Assembly (NCBI GenBank): GCA_022826725.1
Contig: JAJDUF010000009.1
Location: 1 to 64,000 of the forward strand
Length of the DNA stretch: 64,000 nucleotides
Direction: 5' to 3'
Origin: Chloroflexota bacterium
GTDB lineage: Bacteria; Chloroflexota; UBA11872; UBA12225; JAJDUF01
Both the position numbers and the translations under genes were made by a program. Position 1 is the first letter of the stretch; every line of letters starts with the position of its first letter. Positions 35,096 to 42,238 of this stretch are shown in pieces. Under the pieces are notes generated by a model, which was given only the letters and a program-made list of their open reading frames with translations, was not told the DNA's origin and did no database searches.

Positions 35096-36073
35096 ATGGT
35101 GCAAATCCGCCGCGCCGCCGTTCGTGACGAGCCGGTAATCGTCCACTTGTGGAGCGCCCACGCTGCCTATCAGCGCTCGCTAGAGCGCGTGTGGCCGCGG
35201 CGCTGGGCCGTCACCGCGCCGTGCGAGCGCACCTACGCGCGGTTACTGGCGCCGGTGTGGGCCGACCCGCAACAGGCGGTCTTTATCGCCGAAGACGAAT
35301 CGCAGCCCGTCGGGTTCGTGCAGGTCGCGTTGGTCGAGCCGGACCCCAGCCCTGCTCGCATCGAAACCCTCGTTGCCGCTGCATCCCAGCGCGGCACGGG
35401 TGTGGAGCGAGCCTTGATGGCGACCGCCCTGGACTGGTGTGTGGAGGGCAAGGCGGATGAGGTCGTGCTGGACGTGCTTGCAGCCGACACTGCCACCGTG
35501 CGGTTCTACGAACAGCAAGGTTTCCATCGGGTGTTGAGCGCCTACTACCGACCGGCCGACACCGCCGGGGCAGAGCCGCGGCCCGCTCCGGGCACGGTCC
35601 GCCGGGCCGGGGCTGCGGATGAGGCGGCCGTCCTCTGCATGTGGGATGCCGTGCGGCGCTTCCACCGTGAGCTGGAGCCGCACTGGCCGCGGCGCTGGGC
35701 CAATCCCCCGCCCGATATTCTGAGTTGGCTGGCCCAAGCGCTGCAAGCGTACTGGCAGGACACCGGGCGGAAGGTGATCTTCGTCTACGACACCGGCCGC
35801 GAGCTGGTGGGATTTGTCCGCGTCGCGCTGCTGGACTCGTGGCTGTGTCCGGGACAAGTCGAATCGCTCTATGTCCGCGACGACTACCGCAGTCAGGGTG
35901 TTGGTCAGGTCCTGATGGCCCAGGCGTTGGCCTGGTGCGCCGCGCACGAGGCCGCGGAGGTCGGCTTGCACGTCAGCGCGTCGAACGCGAGCGCCGCCCG
36001 CTTCTATGCGCGGCTCGGCTTTCGACCCGTCCTCCACACCTACGTCCGCCCCCTCCCCGCCACCACGGACTAG
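35096..36073 (+). CDS. Tandem GNAT acetyltransferase (two fused domains)
   Basis: The 325-residue protein contains two GNAT domains (about 1-150 and 163-322) that repeat each other: both have a (V/H)WPRRWA motif after the first helix and an NxAARFY/DTATVRFYEQQGF acceptor helix. The second has the full acetyl-CoA loop VRDDYRSQGVGQVLMAQALAW, while the first has a weaker AASQRGTGVERALMATALDW. The start at 35096 is set by where homology begins. The open frame to 34793 overlaps the divergent oxidoreductase and is rejected. Substrate unknown. Confidence 0.85.
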   Translation: MVQIRRAAVRDEPVIVHLWSAHAAYQRSLERVWPRRWAVTAPCERTYARLLAPVWADPQQAVFIAEDESQPVGFVQVALVEPDPSPARIETLVAAASQRGTGVERALMATALDWCVEGKADEVVLDVLAADTATVRFYEQQGFHRVLSAYYRPADTAGAEPRPAPGTVRRAGAADEAAVLCMWDAVRRFHRELEPHWPRRWANPPPDILSWLAQALQAYWQDTGRKVIFVYDTGRELVGFVRVALLDSWLCPGQVESLYVRDDYRSQGVGQVLMAQALAWCAAHEAAEVGLHVSASNASAARFYARLGFRPVLHTYVRPLPATTD

Positions 36074-36076
36074 ACT

Positions 36077-36121
36077 CCATCCTGACCATCCCTACGTCCT
36101 GCAAATCCTGATTCGGACAAT
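36077..36121 (+). repeat. Dispersed repeat, family E
   Basis: CATCCTGACCATCCCTACGT continues into CCTGCAAATCCTGATTCGGA. It fills the 47-nt gap between two convergent genes. Confidence 0.6.
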
Positions 36122-37254
36122 CAGGGACAGAGTAGGTCGCAGCAGGCAGCGTTGGGCGCTACTATGGCCGGTTGTGCTGCCGGGGCGGGCGCTGGCGTCG
36201 CTGTAGCGGCTGGGCGCGACGGCTGGCTTGTCGGCTGCGCCGTCGGCAAGGGGGCGGCCAGTGCGGGGGGCGGTACGGGAAGAACGCTGCTCGGTATGAC
36301 CGCAGCCGGGAATACTCCCGCGACGGCTGCCTGGTAGATCAGCCGGTAGACATCAACCATCGCGGCAACGGCTCCCTGGCGGCTGGGGAAATCGGTGGCC
36401 ATGAGCACGACCGCGATGGGCCCACCCGGCCCGGTGACGAGGCCGGCGTCGTGCAGCAGCTGCGTGAGATCACCCGTCTTGTGGGCGATGAGACCGGCTT
36501 GCAGCAATTCGGCCGGTACGCGGTCATTGATGCGTTGCTGCGACAGCAGGGAGCGCATGACGGCTGCGTCGTCGGGATGCAGCAGCTGCGGGTCGGCCGG
36601 TTCTCCCGCAATGAGGCGCAGGAGACGCTGCATGTCCGCGGCGGTCGTCATTGGCGGGCTGGTCATCGTGGTGGCGCGCAGTCCGAGCTGCTCAACAGTT
36701 GCTTGGGAGCGGATCCATCCGATACGCTCACCGACGAGCACGGCTCCGGTGTTGCTGCTGATCGTAATCATCCGCTCGACCGCGGTGGCGGCGGGCATTG
36801 TCTCACCGACCCGCAAGGTGACTGGCAGCGGCCGGAGGATGGCCACCGCCCGGGGTGTCATGGCCAGCCGCTCATCGAGATCGAGTTCGCCGGCCCGCTG
36901 TAGACGGAGCGCCTCCACCAGCAAGACCAGCTTGAACAGGCTCGCCGCCAGCACAGTGCGGTCGGCATTCAGCGCAATCGTTGCCTCGGGTACGCCGGGC
37001 ACGCCCACAGACACCGACCATTGTCCACCGGCGGCGATCAGGCGCTCCCGGATTGCCGCGCGCAAGGCACTCAGACTGCTCGCCGGGGCAGGTGGCGCGA
37101 CCTGGCCGGCCGGCCCTTCGTATGCCCATCCGGGCCGCGCCAGCGGCCCGGAGACCATGGTGGAGAAGAGGAGGGCGGCGCTGCTGCGCCGGCTGAACCG
37201 GAGCCGCGATGATGGAGTGCCCACGTCGCTCCTGGGGACTGGGCGACTCTGCAT
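36121..37254 (-). CDS. Class A beta-lactamase-like serine hydrolase, exported
   Basis: The 377-residue protein has a basic N-terminus and hydrophobic stretch (about 24-45) consistent with export or anchoring. The hydrolase core carries SLFK (Ser105, Lys108), SSN (166-168) and KTG (259-261) in the correct order for the penicillin-binding/class A beta-lactamase fold. The omega-loop Glu (ExxLN) of true class A enzymes is not visible, so deacylation may be poor and a peptidase or cell-wall role is possible. The C-terminus is a Pro/Ala/Thr-rich tail of about 70 residues. Antibiotic resistance should not be assumed. Confidence 0.85.
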   Translation of the reverse strand: MQSRPVPRSDVGTPSSRLRFSRRSSAALLFSTMVSGPLARPGWAYEGPAGQVAPPAPASSLSALRAAIRERLIAAGGQWSVSVGVPGVPEATIALNADRTVLAASLFKLVLLVEALRLQRAGELDLDERLAMTPRAVAILRPLPVTLRVGETMPAATAVERMITISSNTGAVLVGERIGWIRSQATVEQLGLRATTMTSPPMTTAADMQRLLRLIAGEPADPQLLHPDDAAVMRSLLSQQRINDRVPAELLQAGLIAHKTGDLTQLLHDAGLVTGPGGPIAVVLMATDFPSRQGAVAAMVDVYRLIYQAAVAGVFPAAVIPSSVLPVPPPALAAPLPTAQPTSQPSRPAATATPAPAPAAQPAIVAPNAACCDLLCP

Positions 37255-37356
37255 TGCTCCGCTCCGCGGATGGACACTACCGAGCGACTCGCGGTTGAGC
37301 CGCTCTCTGGAGAGTGTACGCGAGTGGGCCGGCCGCGGCTGGCTGCGGCCGCGACG

Positions 37357-37785
37357 TTAGCCGCTTACGGCCGACCGTTCCGCCCGGGACCACCGCCAGC
37401 GGCCACCAATGAAGGCCGCCGGGAGCGTCAGCACGATGCCGAGGATGCCCAGGAGATCGGGCCGGTTGCTGAGGAACGCCGGATTGAATAAGGCCAAGAT
37501 CGTTATCACGAGGCCAACGGCGAGGGCGTGCGTTAGCTCGGCGCGTGGTGACATCCGAGCCGCCAAGTATCCACCGGCGGCCGGCGCCACCAGCCTCAAG
37601 ATGAAGAGTGCGATCATAAAAGCTGCCGACTGGCGAGCGACTTGGAGGCTGGCTTGGTCGCTGCTGGCCGCCGCAGCGACCATATTGACGAAAATGGTTC
37701 CACCAAAGAACACGCCGTAGCTCACCAAGCAGCCATAGACTATTGCCCGGTACTTCAGGCGCATGGCTCCGAGCCTCCGCAGCAT
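37357..37785 (-). CDS. Small four-helix membrane protein, tandem paralogue 1
   Basis: The 142-residue protein has about four membrane segments, an N-terminal LKYRAIVYGCLVSYG and the shared core RMSPRAELTHALAVGLVITI. The end has DLLGILGIVLTLPAAFIGG. The two following genes on this strand encode the same protein plan, so this is a tandem triplication. It resembles small YrzE/TIGR04086-like membrane proteins in layout, but I cannot confirm the family. Function unknown. Confidence 0.7.
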   Translation of the reverse strand: MLRRLGAMRLKYRAIVYGCLVSYGVFFGGTIFVNMVAAAASSDQASLQVARQSAAFMIALFILRLVAPAAGGYLAARMSPRAELTHALAVGLVITILALFNPAFLSNRPDLLGILGIVLTLPAAFIGGRWRWSRAERSAVSG

Positions 37786-37828
37786 GTCCGTCTCCCAGGG
37801 TGCAGTGGCTGGCAGCGGCCGTTAGCCT

Positions 37829-38266
37829 CTAGTCCGTTGCGGTGGACTGCTCCAGCTGCGACACCCGCAGAAAGCCGCCACCCAACGCTGCCGGGATCAT
37901 AGTGACGAATCCGATCACGCTCCAAAGATTGAACGGGGTGCGGAAGATCACCTGAAGGAGTACGCCCAAGAGCGTCATCACAACGCCGACGGCGAGCGCG
38001 TTCGTCAGTTCGGCGTCCGGCGACTTGCGCGCCGCCAGGTAACCGCCCAGGACCGTTGCTAACAGGCCCAACACGAGTCCGGCAGCCTGAAAACCGGTCC
38101 CCTGGAGGGTGCTTTCCAAGCCGGCAACGTCCGTGGGGTCCCCGACATTCACGAACGCAATGAGCGTGATCACAATGCCCCCGACCAGGGTCACGCCGAA
38201 GTCGGTCATGCATCCCAAGACGATGGCCCAGGGCTTGAGATGCAAGGTGCTGATTCTTGACGACAT
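37829..38266 (-). CDS. Small four-helix membrane protein, tandem paralogue 2
   Basis: The 145-residue protein (start at 38266, MSSRISTLHLKPWAIVLGCM) has the same four-segment plan as its neighbours. It keeps ARKSPDAELTNALAVGVVMT, but its last segment (IGFVTMIPAALGGGFLRVSQ) diverges from the DLLGILGIVLT block of the other two. AGGCATGTCG near the start with GGAGACAGG upstream supports this ATG over 38353. The gap to each neighbour is about 40 nt. Confidence 0.7.
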   Translation of the reverse strand: MSSRISTLHLKPWAIVLGCMTDFGVTLVGGIVITLIAFVNVGDPTDVAGLESTLQGTGFQAAGLVLGLLATVLGGYLAARKSPDAELTNALAVGVVMTLLGVLLQVIFRTPFNLWSVIGFVTMIPAALGGGFLRVSQLEQSTATD

Positions 38267-38303
38267 GCCTGTCTCCTTGCGCTGCGACGGCCTGCTGTGG
38301 ACA

Positions 38304-38732
38304 CTAGCCGGCTGCCGTGGATCGCTCCAGTTGGGACAACCGCACCAGGCCACCGGTCAGCCCGGCCGGGATCGTCAGTACGATACCGAGGATGCCCAAG
38401 AGGTCAGGCCGAGCGCCGACGACCACCAGGCCGAGTATGGCGATGGTCGTCATCACGACGCCGACGGCCAGGGCGTTCGTCAGCTCGGCGCGCGGCGACC
38501 GGCGAGCCGCCACGTACCCGCCGAGTGCCGTCGCCGCCAGGCCCAAGATGAATTGGAGCGCCACAAAGCCTGCCGACTGAGTAGTTTCTCGCAGGCTGGC
38601 CGGATCGGAGCTTACCGCGCTTGCGAGCACACCGACGAGCACTACCGCGGCAATGGATGCGCCGATGTCCGTCAAGCAACCGTAGATAATGGCCCGGCGG
38701 TTGAGGCGCAAGGTCCTGAATCTTGGTGACAT
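38304..38732 (-). CDS. Small four-helix membrane protein, tandem paralogue 3
   Basis: The 142-residue protein (start 38732, MSPRFRTLRLNRRAIIYGCL) shares ARRSPRAELTNALAVGVVMT and DLLGILGIVLTIPAGLTGG with paralogue 1. It is the first gene of the three-gene tandem array on this strand. GGGAGACGGGC precedes the ATG, nearly identical to the ribosome-site region of paralogue 2, so the duplication units include the leader. Confidence 0.7.
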   Translation of the reverse strand: MSPRFRTLRLNRRAIIYGCLTDIGASIAAVVLVGVLASAVSSDPASLRETTQSAGFVALQFILGLAATALGGYVAARRSPRAELTNALAVGVVMTTIAILGLVVVGARPDLLGILGIVLTIPAGLTGGLVRLSQLERSTAAG

Positions 38733-38889
38733 GCCCGTCTCCCGGTGCGCGGCGGCGCGCCGGTTCGGTGCGCTGTGCCGCGTGTTTTGCGAGGCTGCGC
38801 CCCCGGCTGGCGCCATATGCTAGGCAGTATAGCCCGCTATGGCCGCCGGCCGCCGGAATAGGGTTGGCTGGGGTGAGGTGCTGGTCCCC

Positions 38890-38943
38890 ATGGTCCCCCG
38901 TACAGGGGTAGGTTTTTCTGTAGGGGCGTGATTCATCGCGCCC
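38890..38943 (+). repeat. Dispersed repeat, family C plus GTAGGGGCG palindrome
   Basis: CCCCGTACAGGGGTAGGTTT is followed by GTAGGGGCGTGATTCATCGC, a degenerate version of the palindrome at 608-628. The intergenic stretch 38733-39016 contains this, the next repeat and no gene. Confidence 0.55.
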
Positions 38944-38957
38944 GCCTCCCCGTCATT

Positions 38958-38994
38958 CCCATCCTTGCATCCTGGCCATCCTGATTCTGACAAA
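38958..38994 (+). repeat. Dispersed repeat, family E
   Basis: CATCCTTGCATCCTGGCCAT continues into CCTGATTCTGACAAA, matching the copies at 33646 and 36077. Confidence 0.55.
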
Positions 38995-39016
38995 AAGAGG
39001 CCAGGTGTGGAGGCCA

Positions 39017-41050
39017 CTAACTGCGAGCGGAGCGCGTGACCCGCGCGGTAGCGAGGCGGGCGGCGTTGACCACGACGGCGACCGAGCCGATGTTGTGGAT
39101 GAGCGCGCCAGCGACCGGCCCCACAAAGCTCAGAGCAGCGGCGACGAGGGCACCCACGTTCCAGACTAGCGCGAGCAGCAGGTTCTGGCGAATGGTCGAG
39201 AGCGTGTGGCGACTGAGGGTGAGCGCCGCTGCGACTTGGCCAAGGTCCTCAGTGAGCAAGGCTACATCGGACACCTCCAGCGCCACGTCGGTGCCGCCCA
39301 CGCCCACGGCAATCGCCACGTCGGCCGTCGCCAGCGCCGGCGCGTCGTTGACGCCATCGCCGATCATCGCCACGACCTCACCCCGCGCCTGCAGCGACTT
39401 GATCGCCGCCACCTTGTCCTCGGGCAAGAGGCCGGCCTGCACGTCCTCCGGCGCGATGCCAACTTGCTCGGCCAGCGCCCGTGCCGTTGCCTGGGAGTCT
39501 CCGGTCAGCAGCTTGATCGTGCCGATGCCGGCGTCCCGCAGGGTGGCGATCATGGCTGCCGCTTCATCGCGCGGCGTGTCTGCCGCGGCCAGCGTACCAA
39601 CCAACTGGCCGTCAACGCCGACGCACAGCACCGTATACCCCTGCCTCAGGAGCTTGTCCCACGCCGCCTCGTCGGCAGCGGTACCGGCAATGCCGAGATC
39701 AATGATCCAAGCCAGCGAGCCGACAACCACGTCCTGCCCGTTGACCGTCGCCGCCGCGCCGCGCCCCGGTACGGCCCGAAATGAGTCGGCGTCGGCGCTA
39801 TACCGATCTTCCACGCCAACGGTGCCGGCTGCCCCGAGGATGGCCCGGGCCAACGGGTGCTCGGAGCGCCGCTCGACGGCGGCAGCGAGCGCCAGCAGTT
39901 CGTGCTCGGTGTGCTCGCCACGGGGGATGGTGCGTACCACCGTCGGCTGACCGCGGGTGAGGGTGCCGGTCTTGTCGAAAGCCACAGCGGTGACGCGGCC
40001 CGCAGTCTCCAGCCGGGCGCCGCTCTTGATGAGCAGGCCGTGCCGGGCGGCGTTGACCACACCGGCGATCACGGCAGTCGGTGTGGCCAGCACCAGCGCG
40101 CACGGGCACGCCACTACCAGCACCGTGACCGCCGGCAGCCAGTCCCAAGCGCCCGTGATGAGATAGGTGAACAGCAGCACGGCGGCCGCCAGTCCCAGCA
40201 CCGCCGGGGTGAAGAACTTCGCGTAGTAGTCGGCCCGCCGCACGACCGGCGCCCGCTCCTCCTCGGCAGCGGCCACAAGCTGCCGGATGCGCCCGATGGC
40301 GGTCGCCGCGCCGATGCGGGTGGTGCGTACCTCCAAGGCCCCTTGGTGGGCGAGACCGCCGGCCAGCACTTCATCGCCGGGACCGCGCGGTTGGGGCACC
40401 GGCTCTCCGGTCAGGGCCGCCTGGTCCACCGCCGCTTGACCGGCCATGACCACCCCATCAATCGGAAGACGCTCGCCGGGGCGGATGATGATGATGTCGC
40501 CCTTGCGGAGCGCCGACAGCGGAACCTCTTCCTCAGTGTCCTGCTCGCCCTTGCGCCGCGCCGTTGCCGGCAGTAGGGCGCCGAGTCCCGCCAGTGCCAG
40601 CTCCGCCCGCTCGGCCGTGAAGTCTTCGAGCACCTTGCCGAAGAGCATCATAAAAGCCACCAGCCCGGCCGAAAGGTATTCGCCCAGGATCACGGCGGCG
40701 ACGATGGCAATAGTCACCAGTTCGTCTACGTTCAGCTCCCGCTCCAGCAGGCCACGGACGGCGCCAACGGCGATCTTGGCCCCGCCGATGGCGACGCCAG
40801 CCAGTCCGAGCGCCGGCGGCAGCCAGTCCGTCTCACTGCCCGCCACGGCCGCCAACCACGATGCTTCGTCCACCGGAAGGCCAATGCCGATGCCCGCCAG
40901 GCTCGTCAGCCAGGAGGCGGTGATGAGCAGGATTGTCGCGGCGGAGGTGATGAAGTCCGGGCTACTCCAGACTGCCCGGTATTGAGCCAGCTTGTCGAGC
41001 CAGCCGGAGTCTCCCTCCGCCAGAGCGCCGGTACCTACTTGTGCCGTCAT
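39017..41050 (-). CDS. P1B-type heavy metal translocating ATPase without N-terminal metal-binding domain
   Basis: The 677-residue P-type ATPase has the intramembrane metal motif CPC (VVACPCALVLATPTAV), the phosphorylation site DKTGTLT, SEHPLA (HP motif), and GDGVNDAPALATADVAIAVG. No CxxC HMA domain precedes the first membrane segment. The last membrane region contains ALIHNIGSVAVVVNAARL, which does not match cleanly the Cu or Zn/Cd subgroup residues. The start at 41050 is set by the family and by the operator position. It is divergent from a csoR-type repressor, so export of Cu(I) or a related soft metal is likely. Confidence 0.92.
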   Translation of the reverse strand: MTAQVGTGALAEGDSGWLDKLAQYRAVWSSPDFITSAATILLITASWLTSLAGIGIGLPVDEASWLAAVAGSETDWLPPALGLAGVAIGGAKIAVGAVRGLLERELNVDELVTIAIVAAVILGEYLSAGLVAFMMLFGKVLEDFTAERAELALAGLGALLPATARRKGEQDTEEEVPLSALRKGDIIIIRPGERLPIDGVVMAGQAAVDQAALTGEPVPQPRGPGDEVLAGGLAHQGALEVRTTRIGAATAIGRIRQLVAAAEEERAPVVRRADYYAKFFTPAVLGLAAAVLLFTYLITGAWDWLPAVTVLVVACPCALVLATPTAVIAGVVNAARHGLLIKSGARLETAGRVTAVAFDKTGTLTRGQPTVVRTIPRGEHTEHELLALAAAVERRSEHPLARAILGAAGTVGVEDRYSADADSFRAVPGRGAAATVNGQDVVVGSLAWIIDLGIAGTAADEAAWDKLLRQGYTVLCVGVDGQLVGTLAAADTPRDEAAAMIATLRDAGIGTIKLLTGDSQATARALAEQVGIAPEDVQAGLLPEDKVAAIKSLQARGEVVAMIGDGVNDAPALATADVAIAVGVGGTDVALEVSDVALLTEDLGQVAAALTLSRHTLSTIRQNLLLALVWNVGALVAAALSFVGPVAGALIHNIGSVAVVVNAARLATARVTRSARS

Positions 41051-41055
41051 GTTCC

Positions 41056-41074
41056 TATCCCCCCTGGGGGTATA
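41056..41074. promoter_or_regulatory. CsoR-type metal-responsive operator
   Basis: TATCCCCCC-T-GGGGGTATA is a 19-nt palindrome with one mismatched pair. A/T-flanked runs of five to six C and G facing each other are typical of CsoR/RcnR family sites. It lies between the divergent ATPase and csoR genes, 5 nt from the ATPase start. Confidence 0.75.
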
Positions 41075-41158
41075 TCTGCTCCAACGATGGTACCGCACGA
41101 GCCGTTGGGCTGCAACGGCCGGCGCGGAGCGCGGTCTATACTAGGTGCGGAGGAAGTC

Positions 41159-41506
41159 ATGGGAACGGATCGCCGAGCGGATCGCCCAGTTGATCCGGCC
41201 GCCGGCGCGGTTGCCGAGCAGCACCCGCACGAGCACATCGGCTCGCCGGAGCAGACCCGTGCCTTGCTGAACCGGCTGGCGCGACTGGAAGGCCACGTCG
41301 GCGGGGTGCGGCGGATGATTGCCGACGGCCGTAACTGCTCCGACGTCCTGATCCAGCTCGCAGCCGTACGGGCAGGAGTGGATAAGGTGTCCCGTCTCGT
41401 GCTGGAGGACCACATCGCGCACTGCCTGCGCGAGGCCGCGAGCAACGGCACCTCGGACGAAGAATGGGACCGGCTGAAGGAAGCGCTCGATCGCTACATC
41501 TCATAG
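41159..41506 (+). CDS. csoR: CsoR-family metal-sensing repressor
   Basis: The 115-residue helical protein has the DUF156/CsoR core (LNRLARLEGHVGGVRRMIAD). The metal ligands fit the copper-sensor fingerprint: a Cys in RNCSDVL, then His 25 residues later and Cys 29 residues later (LEDHIAHCL), the same spacing as Cys36/His61/Cys65 of M. tuberculosis CsoR. A GGAGGAAG ribosome site precedes the ATG. It faces the P1B-ATPase gene across a CsoR-type palindrome, so it probably represses the ATPase until Cu(I) binds. Other CsoR relatives sense Ni or sulfide, so copper is inferred. Confidence 0.92.
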   Translation: MGTDRRADRPVDPAAGAVAEQHPHEHIGSPEQTRALLNRLARLEGHVGGVRRMIADGRNCSDVLIQLAAVRAGVDKVSRLVLEDHIAHCLREAASNGTSDEEWDRLKEALDRYIS

Positions 41507-41561
41507 CGCGATGAGGGCGCCGGACGTGCGCCAACGACTCCCATCGCAGGTGAGCCTTACC

Positions 41562-42140
41562 ATGGCAGCGGCCCAACCGCCACCAATGCTCATCGTGTCG
41601 GGTGCGCCGGCAACGGGCAAGACGACGCTCGGCCGGCGGATCGCCGGCGATTTTGCCCTGCCGTTCCTGAGCCGGGACGACATCAAGGAGTCACTCTACG
41701 ACACCATCGGCGCGGGTGATCGCGATTGGTCCCGACAGCTTGGCATAGCCAGCATTCAACTGCTGTTCTATGTTGTCGAGCGTCTATTGGAAGCTGGTCA
41801 CGGCCTGGTGGTCGAGAGCAACTTCTACGACCGATACGACACGCCACGCTTCGAGGCGGTGCTGGCGCGGTATGCAGCTCGAACGGTGCAGGTCCACTGC
41901 ACCGCCGCGGCTCCTGTCGTCGTCGCCCGCTATCGGGAACGGGCTGACACAAGCGAACGGCATCCGGGGCATCTCGGTGCGGCCGTCCTCCCGGAGCTGC
42001 GGGCTGGCTTGCGCGAGGCCACCTGGGGACCGCTGCGACTCGCCGTCCCCTGCGTCACTGTGGACACCACCGACTTTGCTACCCTCGACTATGCCGGGCT
42101 GTGCGGTGCCGTCAGGAACGCGCTGCGCGCCGCCGAATAG
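41562..42140 (+). CDS. P-loop kinase-like ATP-binding protein
   Basis: The 192-residue protein has a Walker A of GAPATGKTTLGRRIAG near its start, followed by LPFLSRDDIKESLYD, the pattern of small-molecule kinases and zeta-toxin-like phosphotransferases. VVESNFYDR and a LID-type VVARYRERADTSERHPGH follow. The ATG at 41562 is preferred over 41511 because AGGTGAG lies upstream. It follows csoR on the same strand but shows no link to metal handling. The substrate is unknown; a nucleotide, sugar or antibiotic kinase are all possible. Confidence 0.75.
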   Translation: MAAAQPPPMLIVSGAPATGKTTLGRRIAGDFALPFLSRDDIKESLYDTIGAGDRDWSRQLGIASIQLLFYVVERLLEAGHGLVVESNFYDRYDTPRFEAVLARYAARTVQVHCTAAAPVVVARYRERADTSERHPGHLGAAVLPELRAGLREATWGPLRLAVPCVTVDTTDFATLDYAGLCGAVRNALRAAE

Positions 42141-42151
42141 GGAAGAATCCC

Positions 42152-42187
42152 TGTCCCCCCGCCGCAGCGGGGGGACCATAGGGGGCT
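42152..42187 (+). repeat. Dispersed palindromic repeat, family B
   Basis: CCCCCCGCCGCAGCGGGGGG and the tail ACCATAGGGGGC lie in the 98-nt gap before uvrA. Confidence 0.7.
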
Positions 42188-42238
42188 AGGGGGCCGGGCG
42201 GTAGGGCGGTAGATACGGCCGCCCAAGAGACACCAAAT

